From assembly GCA_003278465.1 (NCBI GenBank), contig QCFC01000001.1, forward strand, positions 1 to 64,000: 64,000 bases of DNA, read 5' to 3'. Position 1 is the first letter of the stretch; each line of letters opens with the position of its first letter. The notes below the pieces were generated by a model. That model saw only the letters and a list, made by a program, of their open reading frames with translations. It ran no database searches and was not told the origin of the DNA. The translations under genes were made by a program, and so were the position numbers. Source of the DNA: Prochlorococcus sp. AG-363-B04. Lineage in GTDB: Bacteria > Cyanobacteriota > Cyanobacteriia > PCC-6307 > Cyanobiaceae. Below, in pieces: positions 10,423-19,659 of the stretch.

Positions 10423-11481
10423 ATGACTACCACCTCTGATCTCCATGTGGTGGACACAAGACCTTTGGTCCCACCGGCTTTACTGCACAGGGAGTTGCCT
10501 ATAGATTCTGATGCTGCAAATACAGTTGCTGTTACAAGAAAACGCATTCAAGGAATTTTGCGGGGGGAAGATTCTCGTTTATTGGTAATTGTTGGTCCAT
10601 GTTCAGTTCATGATGTTGCTGCTGCAAAAGACTATGCAGAACAACTTGCTCCTTTACGACAGAAGTATGCCGAGCAGTTAGAGGTGGTAATGCGAGTTTA
10701 TTTTGAAAAACCTCGTACAACGATTGGATGGAAGGGTCTTATTAATGATCCTCATTTAGATGGTTCTTATGACATTAATACAGGCTTGAGAAGGGCCAGA
10801 GCACTTTTACTTGATCTTTCGCGGCAAGGAATGCCTGCAGCTACTGAATTATTGGATCCTGTTGTTCCGCAATACATTGCGGATTTGATTAGTTGGACTG
10901 CTATTGGTGCTAGGACAACAGAAAGTCAAACTCATAGAGAGATGGCATCTGGTTTATCCATGCCAATTGGTTATAAAAATGGTACAGATGGCACTGCCTC
11001 AATAGCTGTTAATGCCATGCAGGCAGCATCTAGACCTCATCATTTTCTAGGTATTAATTCGGCAGGGCATGCATCGATTGTTAGTACAACGGGCAATCCG
11101 GATGGTCATTTAGTTTTGCGAGGCGGAAAGTTAGGTAGTAACTATCACTGCGAGGACGTAAAGCATGTTGCTGAGGAATTATCTAAAGCGGGAGTTAGTG
11201 AGCGTTTAATGATTGATTGTAGCCATGGTAATTCCAAGAAAGATTTTAGACGTCAGTCCGAAGTCCTAAGGGAAGTAGCCAATCAAGTACGTCAGGGTTC
11301 TCCTTATGTTCTTGGCGTGATGCTGGAAAGTCATTTAATTGAAGGAAATCAAACATTGGTTTCAGACCTTTCACAACTTGTTTATGGTCAAAGTATTACG
11401 GATGCTTGCATTGATATACAAACAACAGCTGTGCTGCTAGACGAGTTGGCAGTTGCAGTAACCACTTCAATTCATTTGTAA
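10423..11481 (+). CDS. 3-deoxy-7-phosphoheptulonate (DAHP) synthase, class I (AroF/G/H type)
   Basis: Condenses erythrose-4-phosphate with phosphoenolpyruvate, the first step of the shikimate pathway. Family motifs are VIVGPCSVHDVAAAKDYA, RVYFEKPRTTIGWKG, GARTTESQTHREMASGLS, the Lys in GYKNGTDG, and MIDCSHGNSKK. Length is 352 aa from the ATG at 10423, typical for class I beta enzymes. The ORF track start at 10402 is a GTG, with an ATG at 10408. I prefer 10423 because the N-terminus MTTTSDLHVV matches what I recall of relatives. It is divergent from acnB. Its product supplies chorismate for pabB and for the chorismate lyase in this window. Confidence 0.95.
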   Translation: MTTTSDLHVVDTRPLVPPALLHRELPIDSDAANTVAVTRKRIQGILRGEDSRLLVIVGPCSVHDVAAAKDYAEQLAPLRQKYAEQLEVVMRVYFEKPRTTIGWKGLINDPHLDGSYDINTGLRRARALLLDLSRQGMPAATELLDPVVPQYIADLISWTAIGARTTESQTHREMASGLSMPIGYKNGTDGTASIAVNAMQAASRPHHFLGINSAGHASIVSTTGNPDGHLVLRGGKLGSNYHCEDVKHVAEELSKAGVSERLMIDCSHGNSKKDFRRQSEVLREVANQVRQGSPYVLGVMLESHLIEGNQTLVSDLSQLVYGQSITDACIDIQTTAVLLDELAVAVTTSIHL

Positions 11482-11485
11482 TAAA

Positions 11486-12142
11486 TTAAATGTTATTTAT
11501 CATGTAGTAACAAGCAAGTGCAACTCCAATTGGTACTAAAAGATTATCAATACCCCATAAACTAAATTGCTCTAGAAATACTGCTAAAAATGTAATACCT
11601 ATAATTGGGAGAAGAGAAATAGAATTAACCAGTAAACTGTTCAGAATGATTAGCGTAATAAAACTAACTAATCCCATAGTTATTGTTCCTGCAAATGACT
11701 TTTTTTGACTAAATATCAACCAAGTAGGTGATTTTATGTTTCTACCAAGAAGACCAGCCAAGCCATCTCCAAATGCCATTACAAGCACTCCAGAGCATAC
11801 TGCTAAGGCGTTTTCAGGCCAAAAAATAAACAATAATAGTGTAATCGAAATACCGTATGCCACTGTTCCATAGCTATTTCTTTTTATATCTTCTACATTT
11901 GGCAATAGATTCCATTGATGATTGATTATAAGTACAAGTGTAATTATAATCGCAACACTTACTGCTTGAGTTTTAGGAATATCTAACCACCATGCTAGAG
12001 GTATTACAGGTCCTGTACCTATGTGAATAATTTTACGACCCAATTCTTTTTGTCTTGGCCATTGATTATTGCAATAAATTGAAGTACAAAAAACTAAAAC
12101 TATCCATCCACCAATAATTAGAATGGAGTTGAAATAGCTCAA
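11486..12142 (-). CDS. Phytol/phytyl-phosphate kinase-like membrane protein (VTE5/VTE6/dolichol-kinase family)
   Basis: Polytopic membrane protein of 218 aa with six to seven hydrophobic segments. It matches the CTP-dependent polyprenol/phytol kinase family: RKIIHIGTGPVIPLAWWL near the N-terminus, a central AFGDGLAGLLGR motif, and KSFAGTITMG. In cyanobacteria these enzymes recycle phytol from chlorophyll into phytyl diphosphate for tocopherol, phylloquinone or chlorophyll. Whether this is the VTE5-like or VTE6-like member cannot be decided here. Translation appears to start at TTG (12142), 9 nt after the sigma-factor stop, so it is likely in the same transcript. Confidence 0.75.
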   Translation of the reverse strand: MSYFNSILIIGGWIVLVFCTSIYCNNQWPRQKELGRKIIHIGTGPVIPLAWWLDIPKTQAVSVAIIITLVLIINHQWNLLPNVEDIKRNSYGTVAYGISITLLLFIFWPENALAVCSGVLVMAFGDGLAGLLGRNIKSPTWLIFSQKKSFAGTITMGLVSFITLIILNSLLVNSISLLPIIGITFLAVFLEQFSLWGIDNLLVPIGVALACYYMINNI

Positions 12143-12151
12143 GGTTTTTGT

Positions 12152-13159
12152 TTATGCTGCTTGTTGATGAGTTGTCATGACTCGAAGTTTGAGAATTGCT
12201 TTTGCTTCTAATTGTCTTACTCGCTCTCTAGAAACATTAATTTGCCTTCCAATTTCTGCAAGTGTTAGCGGTTCTTGTCCATCTAAACCAAAACGAAGTT
12301 TTAGAATTTTTTGTTCTCTTTCATTTAGTTGAGCTAGCCAACCCCCTAAATGTTCTTTTTGAATATTTCGATCCATACCTTCCATTGGTTCATCACCATT
12401 AGGATCTGGAATTAATTCGCCGAGAGTGCTTCTATCTTCTTCTCCTCTTGCATGTGCATCAAGAGATGCGCATGGTGCACTTTGTGCAATAAGATCTTCA
12501 AGATCACTTGGGTCGATTCCCATTGCGTGAGAAAGTTCTAACCTGTTTGGTTGTCGACCAAACCTATGAGAAAGTTCTCTAGATATTCGTCTCATCTTTG
12601 AGAGTTTTTCACTTATATGAATTGGTAAACGTATTGTTCGTGCACTATTGTCAATTGCTCGTGTCATACCTTGCCTGATCCACCAATAGGCATAAGTGGA
12701 AAATTTGTAGCCCATTGCAGGGTCAAATTTGTCAACAGCCCTTTCAAGTCCAATTGCACCTTCTTGAACCAAATCAAGCAATTCTAACCCTTGATTTTGA
12801 TATTTTTTTGCAACACTAACTACTAACCTTAAATTGGCTGCCATCATTCTATCTCGAGCACGTTTACCCATACGAATTTTGTGTTTTTGTCTAGGTGTAT
12901 GTTCATTTTCAGGAATATCAAGCAATTCTTTCATTGCTTGAACATGGTGGGCTAGTTCAATTTCTTCAGCTGGTGTTAGTAGAGGAATTCGTCCAATACT
13001 GCTCAAATAGAATCCAATTGCATCCGTACCTAATCGCCCACTTTGACGACCACGTGTTGATTGACTTAATTTTTCTTTTCGCTGCTTAGAAGCTGAATGC
13101 AACACAGATTGTGTCAAGTCAGCATTGACAGACTTATCAGATTCCAGAGGGATCCCCAT
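12152..13159 (-). CDS. RpoD-like sigma-70 factor (group 2 type)
   Basis: Alternative primary-like sigma factor of 335 aa. Region 1.2 is seen in DAIGFYLSSIGRIPLLTPAEE. Region 2 spans RMMAANLRLVVSVAKKYQ, LDLVQEGAIGLERAVDKFD and the -10/melting stretch FSTYAYWWIRQGMTRAI. Region 4.2 has the HTH LTLAEIGRQINVSRERVRQLE. The group 1 spacer and long N-terminal 1.1 region are absent, so this is group 2. GGAGG lies 8 nt before the ATG at 13159, better spaced than for the adjacent GTG at 13162. A phytol-kinase-like gene follows by 9 nt. Which cyanobacterial Sig protein it equals is unclear. Confidence 0.93.
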   Translation of the reverse strand: MGIPLESDKSVNADLTQSVLHSASKQRKEKLSQSTRGRQSGRLGTDAIGFYLSSIGRIPLLTPAEEIELAHHVQAMKELLDIPENEHTPRQKHKIRMGKRARDRMMAANLRLVVSVAKKYQNQGLELLDLVQEGAIGLERAVDKFDPAMGYKFSTYAYWWIRQGMTRAIDNSARTIRLPIHISEKLSKMRRISRELSHRFGRQPNRLELSHAMGIDPSDLEDLIAQSAPCASLDAHARGEEDRSTLGELIPDPNGDEPMEGMDRNIQKEHLGGWLAQLNEREQKILKLRFGLDGQEPLTLAEIGRQINVSRERVRQLEAKAILKLRVMTTHQQAA

Positions 13160-13367
13160 CACCCTGGCCTCCTAAAAATTAGATTTGTCAGAAATTTAGC
13201 ACTTATTAACGAATTAGGCTTGCTTGAATTGGAAATCTTTCAGTAACTCATGGTTTCATCAAATCTATTCTTATTCATAGGTAAAAGACGCAAATACTTT
13301 GCTTCGTTAGGTATGAATAGCATTTATAAATTACTTTTTTTATCTATGTCTTTGAATTATTCGGTAA

Positions 13368-15491
13368 TTAGGTGTTTTTTCTCCAATGATTTATTAGATG
13401 ATTTTGTGGACATATCCTGTTCTTGTTAGAGGTATATTTGGAATAGTTTCCATTAGGTTGCATAATCCAAGCCCCTTCAGTGTTATTCAGATATAGATCA
13501 AACAGCCATTCTAGCTTTTCTATTAGTTTTTCCTCTTGTATAGGAACTACTGCTTCCACGCGTCTATCGAGATTGCGACGCATCCAGTCAGCGCTGCCAA
13601 TATATATTTTTGAATTTCCATCATTTGCAAACCAAAAGATTCTTGAGTGTTCTAAGAATTGTCCAAGAATACTGATGACTGTAATATTTTCACTTTGATT
13701 CTTAATTCCTGGATAAAGACAACACATTCCACGGATTATGAGTTCTATTTTCACACCTGCATTTGATGCTTCATATAGAAGATCGATAATTATTGGATCA
13801 ACAAGAGAGTTCATTTTGGCTCTTATAAAACTAACCTTTCCTTTCTTAGCATTTTCAATTTCGCGTTTAATTAGATTTTCTATTCCGTCTCTGAGGGTAA
13901 CTGGAGCCACAAGCAAATGACGAAATTTTTGTTGTTTGGAAAATCCAGTAAGATAATTAAATAATTCCACTAGATCTTGCCCAAAATCTGATTTTGCAGA
14001 GAGTAATCCAAGATCTGTGTATATTTTGGATGTTTTTGAATTGTAATTACCAGTTCCAATATGGAAATAGCTCTGAAGCTTTTCATGCTCTTTGCGTACA
14101 ATTAGCATGATTTTTGTATGAGTTTTGAGGCCTACAACACCATAGACAACGTGAACCCCAGATTGTTCCAGATGTTTCGCCCATTGTATATTATTATCTT
14201 CATCAAATCTTGCTTTTAGTTCTACGAGTGCCATAACTTGCTTCCCATTCTCAGCAGCTCTGATAAGTGCACTAATAATTGGTGAATCTTTTGATGTCCT
14301 ATAAAGTGTTACTTTGATTCCCATTACTAGAGGATCATCTGCTGCTTGATTTATAAATTCCTCTACGCTTGTTGAAAAAAGATCATATGGATGGTGCAAA
14401 AGTATATCTTTTTCCTTGATGATATCAAAGATACTGATGAAATCTTCTTTTTTGATTGAACCATCTTCAAGCATCCCACGTTGACTTTTGGTTAAACTTG
14501 TTGGTGTTTTGCCTTGGTAGGGTTCAATTTTAAGCTCTGGGAAAGGTAAATCTGTTAATTCAAATAAAGTATCAAGTGCCATTAAGCCATCTAGCTTATA
14601 AAGATCACATTGATTTATATCCATTCCAGTAGTAAGTAGATTGATTATTTGTTCAGGGAGATTGTTAGATATTTCTACTCTCACAACTTCTCCACCTCTT
14701 CTCCTCTTTCTGAGCCCTTCTTCAATTGCAATCATTAAATCATCGGCTTCAATATCTCTTAATTCAAGGTCTGCATCTCTGGTCACTCTAAAGAAATAAT
14801 GATCTCTTACTTTCATTCCAGGAAACAGCATGCTTAAGTTGAAAGCTATAACTTCTTCTATAGGAATTGAGGTATAAAGAGGTTGATTATTATCGTGACT
14901 TAGCTCTTCTGGGATTCTTATGAAACGTTTAAAGGGCTTTTGAGGAACTTTAACTCTCGCAAACTGTTTTTGATGGCTTTCTGGATCTTGTATGATTGTA
15001 GCTACGTTGAGACTCAGATTACTTACAAATGGAAATGGATGTGCTGGATCGACTGCTAGGGGAGTCAAGACTGGAAAAATTGATTTTATGAAGTAATTAT
15101 CAATCCATTTTTTTTGATTGGGATTGAGCTGTTTATATTTGAGAATTTGAATTCCATGCGATATTAGTTTTTGATTTAGTTTGTTTTTAAAATGATCTTG
15201 TTGTTTATTTAGTAATGGGAGAATTGTATTACGAATATCCTTAAGTTGTTCTTCTGGTGTTTTACCATCTTCAGTTTTTTTAGTGATTCCGGCTTCAACC
15301 TGAGACTTTAATGATGCAACTCTTACCATGAAGAATTCGTCTAGATTGTTACTAAAAATTGCACTAAATTTAGCTTGTTCTAATATTGGTTTACTGGTTT
15401 CTATCGCTTCTTGTAGGACTCTTTCATTGAATTTTAGCCAGCTTAGTTCTCGATTTATATATTTCCTTTTATTTGAATTAGTTAGAAACAT
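13368..15491 (-). CDS. ppk: Polyphosphate kinase 1
   Basis: Reversibly transfers the ATP gamma-phosphate to polyphosphate, used for phosphate storage. The 707-aa protein begins with the N-domain signature YINRELSWLKFNERVLQEA. It carries the catalytic histidine in SYFHIGTGNYNSKTSK and the second PLD-like motif near SKIYIGSADWMRRNLDRRVE. Other hallmarks are VKVTLYRTSKDSPII and MALVELKARFDEDNNI. The protein looks intact, and ATG at 15491 gives a normal N-terminus. A 208-nt gap separates it from the downstream sigma factor. Confidence 0.97.
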   Translation of the reverse strand: MFLTNSNKRKYINRELSWLKFNERVLQEAIETSKPILEQAKFSAIFSNNLDEFFMVRVASLKSQVEAGITKKTEDGKTPEEQLKDIRNTILPLLNKQQDHFKNKLNQKLISHGIQILKYKQLNPNQKKWIDNYFIKSIFPVLTPLAVDPAHPFPFVSNLSLNVATIIQDPESHQKQFARVKVPQKPFKRFIRIPEELSHDNNQPLYTSIPIEEVIAFNLSMLFPGMKVRDHYFFRVTRDADLELRDIEADDLMIAIEEGLRKRRRGGEVVRVEISNNLPEQIINLLTTGMDINQCDLYKLDGLMALDTLFELTDLPFPELKIEPYQGKTPTSLTKSQRGMLEDGSIKKEDFISIFDIIKEKDILLHHPYDLFSTSVEEFINQAADDPLVMGIKVTLYRTSKDSPIISALIRAAENGKQVMALVELKARFDEDNNIQWAKHLEQSGVHVVYGVVGLKTHTKIMLIVRKEHEKLQSYFHIGTGNYNSKTSKIYTDLGLLSAKSDFGQDLVELFNYLTGFSKQQKFRHLLVAPVTLRDGIENLIKREIENAKKGKVSFIRAKMNSLVDPIIIDLLYEASNAGVKIELIIRGMCCLYPGIKNQSENITVISILGQFLEHSRIFWFANDGNSKIYIGSADWMRRNLDRRVEAVVPIQEEKLIEKLEWLFDLYLNNTEGAWIMQPNGNYSKYTSNKNRICPQNHLINHWRKNT

Positions 15492-15564
15492 GGAAAAACC
15501 TCTGATATTAATATTAGAAGAATTAGCAATTTAGAATTTCTTTCATGATGACTTTTCACTTTGT

Positions 15565-16833
15565 TTAGTCATGGATAGGTTGATGTTTCTCAGGTGCTAA
15601 AACTTGTCCTGAAACTAATCCTATTACAATCATAAGTAAAATGGTTGCACCATAAAATGGACTACGATATCCCAGAATATCGTAAGTAAGTCCGGCTATA
15701 CTGGCTCCTGTGAATGTAGCTAAACTCTGAAGACCTTGCAGGCTACCAAGTAAAGTTCCTTGCCCTGCAGCTGATAATCTTCTAGAAATTAGTGCACGTA
15801 GAGATGGTGTAACTAGTCCTGTGCCAAGAGCTAAGATTGAAACAGCAGTGAAGACTATTTGCGTGGAATTTTCCTGAGTTGCTAATGGTAATAAAATACA
15901 TCCTACAATTACAAAACCAATTCCTGACAGAGTTAATTTTTTTTCTCCAAATTTATTCACAAGTATACCTATTAATGCACCTTGAACAATCATTGCTACT
16001 AAACCTACAACTACGAAGGTTAGGCTAGCCATTTCTGGTGTCCAATAAAAAGCCTGTTTTAGATAAAGGACCAATACAGCAGTGAAACCATTAAAAGCCA
16101 TAAAAAAGAGAAAAAATGCAATGCAAAGAGGTTTGATGGATGGATTAGTAAAAACCCGTTTTAATTGCGTAAAAGGGTTTAATTCTCTTTTACGAGGAAG
16201 GTTTGTTCGTTTTTCTGGCTGATGAGTTTCGGGTAGAATCCAAATAACTAAAGCTAAGTTTGCTATTGCAAACCCAGTGGCCGCCCATACTGGAAGAGTT
16301 ACGCTAAATTTAGCAAGAGTAGTACCTAATCCTGGCCCAAGAAGAAAACCAAGGCCAAAAGCTACTCCGATTAATCCAAATGTTTTAGCTCGATTCTTTG
16401 GGGTTGAAATGTCTGCAAGAACTGCTGTAGCAGTTGCTGCCGTTCCACCACTAAGTCCATCAATTATTCGAGCCAAAAAGAGACATATTAAAGGAAAAGT
16501 AAGAGCCCATCCAGGTAAAAATTTGCTCCACTCCAGACTTACAGTTAAAGCAAATAAGAAAAGGCCTATTACAGAACCTGCTACACATGAGATGATTACT
16601 GGTTTGCGTCCAAATCGATCACTGAGAGCACCGATAAGGGGTGACACAGCAAATTGCGAGATTGCGTAGGTTCCTGCTAGTAAACCAAGAGTGCTTCCAC
16701 TGCTAGTAAAACGGTCTAGAAGGAAAGGTAATAAGGGGAAGACAATCGTTTCACCAAGTCTGTCATTTAAGAGAGTTATAAAGGCACTGAGAAGCGTTGG
16801 GATTTTGAGTCGTTGCACCTGTGCAAGTTTCAT
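15565..16833 (-). CDS. MFS transporter, DHA1 / TetA-like exporter
   Basis: Inner-membrane major facilitator of 422 aa with twelve predicted hydrophobic segments. The loop 2-3 motif is GALSDRFGRKP, and the N-terminal helix has NDRLGETIVFPLLPFLL. TetA-like features include FLARIIDGLSGGTAATATAV and GFLLGPGLGTTLA. The ORF track begins at 16923 with a hydrophilic, low-complexity stretch that would run over the divergent GNAT start region. ATG at 16833 (MKLAQVQRLKIPTLL) is the better start. Substrate unknown; such proteins export drugs or metabolites. Confidence 0.88.
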   Translation of the reverse strand: MKLAQVQRLKIPTLLSAFITLLNDRLGETIVFPLLPFLLDRFTSSGSTLGLLAGTYAISQFAVSPLIGALSDRFGRKPVIISCVAGSVIGLFLFALTVSLEWSKFLPGWALTFPLICLFLARIIDGLSGGTAATATAVLADISTPKNRAKTFGLIGVAFGLGFLLGPGLGTTLAKFSVTLPVWAATGFAIANLALVIWILPETHQPEKRTNLPRKRELNPFTQLKRVFTNPSIKPLCIAFFLFFMAFNGFTAVLVLYLKQAFYWTPEMASLTFVVVGLVAMIVQGALIGILVNKFGEKKLTLSGIGFVIVGCILLPLATQENSTQIVFTAVSILALGTGLVTPSLRALISRRLSAAGQGTLLGSLQGLQSLATFTGASIAGLTYDILGYRSPFYGATILLMIVIGLVSGQVLAPEKHQPIHD

Positions 16834-16885
16834 AATGGATCTCACCTTCTCATACTGACTTCTCGATTGACTGGTTGAGGTATTG

Positions 16886-17374
16886 ATGTCTAGAAATCTG
16901 GAATTAAGGCAATTGACTAACAATGATCATGTTTTGGCGAGGCAGATTTATGCTGAAGCAATTGAGTCTCAAGCCACTAAGTTATATAAAGCCGAACAAA
17001 TTCGTGCTTGGTCTGCAATAGCTTGGCTTCCAGGTGTACTAGATAGACCCTTATCAGAAGGCAAAGGTTGGTTAAGCATAGAGTGTGGAGAAGCAAAGGC
17101 TTTTGCTGTGAGATATCCGAAGGATCGTTTAGCACTCTTATATACCAGAGGTTGTTCTGCTCGTCGAGGACATGGTAGCTATTTGTTGAATCAAATAGAA
17201 AAAGAAGCATGTAATGAGGGATTGTACTGTTTAAAGACAGAGGCTAGTTTATTGAGCTATTCACTACTTTTGAAACGTGGATGGAAGAAGAAGAGAATTG
17301 AATATATCAAACTTAATGGAGTAGGTTTTCAACGTTATTTAATGGAGAAAAGTCTCCTTCAGCTATCTAAATAA
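16886..17374 (+). CDS. GNAT-family N-acetyltransferase
   Basis: Small acetyltransferase of 162 aa with an unknown acceptor. GNAT motif A is seen in LYTRGCSARRGHGSYLLNQI, where RRGHGS contacts the acetyl-CoA pyrophosphate. The C-terminal part ends with LLKRGWKKKRIEY, as expected of a GNAT tail. I chose ATG at 16886 over the preceding TTG. The 3' end overlaps the convergent TrpD2-like gene by 12 nt. The gene is divergent from the MFS gene across about 52 nt. Confidence 0.85.
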   Translation: MSRNLELRQLTNNDHVLARQIYAEAIESQATKLYKAEQIRAWSAIAWLPGVLDRPLSEGKGWLSIECGEAKAFAVRYPKDRLALLYTRGCSARRGHGSYLLNQIEKEACNEGLYCLKTEASLLSYSLLLKRGWKKKRIEYIKLNGVGFQRYLMEKSLLQLSK

Positions 17375-18424
17375 ATTAATTTTATTTCGCCATAAAATTA
17401 ATTTATCAAGCGTATCTTTTACAGATCCTGAAGTAATATGTAATTTGCTTTTTTCAATACCTTCTTCTATATTGTTAACTCGTCCTGCAAACCATAAATA
17501 TACCCCTGCATTCCAGTGCAAAGCGTTTGTTAATGGTCCTTCATTATTTAATGCTGCTAAAGATAGTGCTTTCCATTCATTTATGTTTTTCCATTTAATT
17601 TCTTGGTTGTGACAATTATAGTTTCGCGCATGAATTATTTTCCTAATGAATTCATTATTTTGCAATTGACCTGTTATACATGGCCGACTGGTTGGTAGAT
17701 CTATGCTTCCTTCAAGTCCTTTTATACTAATGAAACTGTCCTCACCAAGTAATCTTATGGTTTCCTTTGCTCTTTCTTCTGTTGGGGGGTGAACAAATCC
17801 ACTAATTAGCAAATGCTTGCCTTGATGTGCTGTCCAAACTAGTTCCATACTTGCTATAGGAGGACGTTTTCCTATTTCGTCTCGATAGTCAATGAGATTT
17901 TCAGCTAAAGGAAAGTGATCTGGTTGATGTATTAGCGCGAAATTATTCTCTGCAAAGCCTTCTTGAACTTGTTTCATATTTATGCCTGATAGCTTGAGCC
18001 CAAGAGAATGAAATAGTTCTTCAGTTGTAACACCATATTTTATTGGCATTTTTCTTCCTCCTTGGAGTACTAATGGTTGCCCATCAGTTAATAGAATTAA
18101 GCTTGTTAGTGGATAGATTGGACAAGTTCGATTCCTTCCATCGAAGGGCATTCCAAAACAAATTGGTTCATCTTGGTTTTCTTGTGAATTAAGTCTTGGT
18201 CCTAATTTGTGATAAACATCTAGCATTCCTGCTAGTTCTTGAGGCTCAGGACGTCGAATTCTATGTGCAATCATGAAAGCACCAATTTGAGCTGGTGTAA
18301 CTTGTTTTCTGAGTATCAGTTCTAGGGCATTAGCTGATTCTTCTCGAGTCATTCCATGACTTGTTTTAGTTCCACTACCAATTTGTCTCAAAATATTTTT
18401 AAATTTTTCTTGGTTAGTAGTCAT
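17363..18424 (-). CDS. Anthranilate phosphoribosyltransferase-like protein (TrpD2/YbiB-type, glycosyltransferase family 3)
   Basis: The 353-aa protein has the TrpD fold: an N-terminal helical domain (MTREESANALELIL, VTPAQIGAFMIAHRIRRPEP) and a phosphoribosyltransferase-like core. The anthranilate and PRPP motifs of true TrpD are degenerate: the glycine loop reads LVLQGGRKMPIKYG where TrpD has KHGNR. This points to the TrpD2/YbiB group, described as nucleic-acid-binding proteins and not tryptophan enzymes. It is monocistronic and minus strand, converging on the GNAT gene with a 12-nt overlap. Function here is uncertain. Confidence 0.8.
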   Translation of the reverse strand: MTTNQEKFKNILRQIGSGTKTSHGMTREESANALELILRKQVTPAQIGAFMIAHRIRRPEPQELAGMLDVYHKLGPRLNSQENQDEPICFGMPFDGRNRTCPIYPLTSLILLTDGQPLVLQGGRKMPIKYGVTTEELFHSLGLKLSGINMKQVQEGFAENNFALIHQPDHFPLAENLIDYRDEIGKRPPIASMELVWTAHQGKHLLISGFVHPPTEERAKETIRLLGEDSFISIKGLEGSIDLPTSRPCITGQLQNNEFIRKIIHARNYNCHNQEIKWKNINEWKALSLAALNNEGPLTNALHWNAGVYLWFAGRVNNIEEGIEKSKLHITSGSVKDTLDKLILWRNKINLFR

Positions 18425-18859
18425 CTTATTCCTTTTCCTAATTACAAATTAATTTTATCACAACTTATCTAATATTATGAACATATGAAATCAGGTTGAC
18501 AAGCTTCTCCTTGCATTAGTATTGTCAATTTGTTGAAAAAAAATATTATAATGTGATTCGAGTTAAAATTAAGTAGATTGCCGAAAATTTTACCTAGATT
18601 GTGCATGGTCATATTCCAATTATAATAATTTCCAATATTCGATCATTTAGACCGCGCTTTAATCTGTTATCATTGATACAAATTTCTTTTAATTAGAATT
18701 TTGTTTGTGCATCATCATTTCTCTACTTCTTGAGTTAGATTCTATTTTTACTACACTTTGACAATTAATCTGATTCACTTTCCTTGATTTATTTAGCAAA
18801 GTTATTGATCAAATGAGTATGTTTTTGATTGATTTAATTGAGAGCTTGAGGTTTCTTGT
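18425..18859. other. Intergenic region of 435 bp between trpD2-like and cobA genes
   Basis: One of the longest non-coding stretches here and strongly AT-rich. No ORF above about 20 codons was found on the plus strand. TTGACA at 18496-18501 is followed after 18 nt by TATTGT, a weak sigma-70-like match. Because TTGACAA and TTGTCAA are complementary, the same bases could instead form a 7-bp hairpin. The gap separates two divergently transcribed genes, so it probably holds both promoters. An sRNA is possible but unsupported. Confidence 0.5.
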
Positions 18860-18863
18860 ATGA
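18813..18863 (+). other. Possible 16-codon upstream ORF overlapping the cobA start
   Basis: ATG at 18813 opens a 16-residue frame (MSMFLIDLIESLRFLV) whose TGA stop overlaps the cobA ATG as ATGA. The arrangement would allow translational coupling of cobA. It is short, hydrophobic and may be chance. No regulatory residue run such as repeated Cys or Met is visible. Confidence 0.2.
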
Positions 18864-19645
18864 AGGAAGGAAAATATGGGACTGTATATCTGGTTGGAGC
18901 CGGACCAGGTGATCCAGATCTATTAACCATCAAAGCTCAGCGCTTGTTGCGTCAATGTGGCGCTTTGGTTTATGACTCTTTAGTCCCTCAGGAAATTTTG
19001 GAACTTGTATCAAATACTTGTGAATGCCAATTTGTTGGCAAGAGACGTGGTCATCATTCGCTACCTCAATCAAAAATCAATTCAGTTCTCTATCAACTGG
19101 CCCAAAGGCATTCTTCCGTGATTCGTCTGAAGGGTGGAGATCCATTTTTATTTGGTCGTGGTGCAGAAGAAGCGTCTTATTTGGTAAGACATGGTGTCTC
19201 TGTTGAAATAGTGCCTGGTGTCACTGCTGGAATAGCAGTTCCTGCTTATTTTGGAATTCCTCTAACTCATCGATTGGCTGGTTCTTCTATGACTTTCGTA
19301 ACAGGTCATGAGGACATAGATAAACGACGTGCGGGTGTTAATTGGAAAGGATTAGCTAAGGCTAGTGATGGACTAATTATATATATGGGATTGCATAATC
19401 TTGCAAAAATAACTAACGAATTAATTGCTGGTGGACTAGACCCTCTAACACCTTCTGTTGTAATTCAGCAAGGAACTATCACTGGTCAACGTTGTTTAAA
19501 GGCTCCCTTATCTGATTTAGCAGAAGAAGTTATTCAAAATCAATTTTCTTCTCCTTCTATTATAGTTATTGGACGTGTTGTTGATTTTCAAGTTGAATCT
19601 TGTGCTCCTGTTCCGGCTGATGTGACAATGCCAATTCTTTTTTAA
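18860..19645 (+). CDS. cobA: Uroporphyrinogen-III C-methyltransferase
   Basis: SAM-dependent enzyme methylating uroporphyrinogen III at C2 and C7 to precorrin-2, for siroheme (and cobalamin) synthesis. The 261-aa single-domain protein has the N-terminal signature VYLVGAGPGDPDLLTIKA. It also has VIRLKGGDPFLFGRGAEEA, EIVPGVTAGIAVPAYFGIPLTHR and VTGHED, all classic for CobA/CysG-A. There is no fused CysG dehydrogenase or HemD domain. It is a single plus-strand gene between two minus-strand blocks. Siroheme serves nitrite and sulfite reductases. Confidence 0.96.
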   Translation: MKEGKYGTVYLVGAGPGDPDLLTIKAQRLLRQCGALVYDSLVPQEILELVSNTCECQFVGKRRGHHSLPQSKINSVLYQLAQRHSSVIRLKGGDPFLFGRGAEEASYLVRHGVSVEIVPGVTAGIAVPAYFGIPLTHRLAGSSMTFVTGHEDIDKRRAGVNWKGLAKASDGLIIYMGLHNLAKITNELIAGGLDPLTPSVVIQQGTITGQRCLKAPLSDLAEEVIQNQFSSPSIIVIGRVVDFQVESCAPVPADVTMPILF

Positions 19646-19659
19646 TTCTGCTAGATTTA

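Noticed and set aside
13245-13432. Plus-strand frame of about 59 codons upstream of the sigma gene, running into ppk
   Set aside because: Overlaps the 3' end of ppk, with poor composition and no ribosome-binding site.
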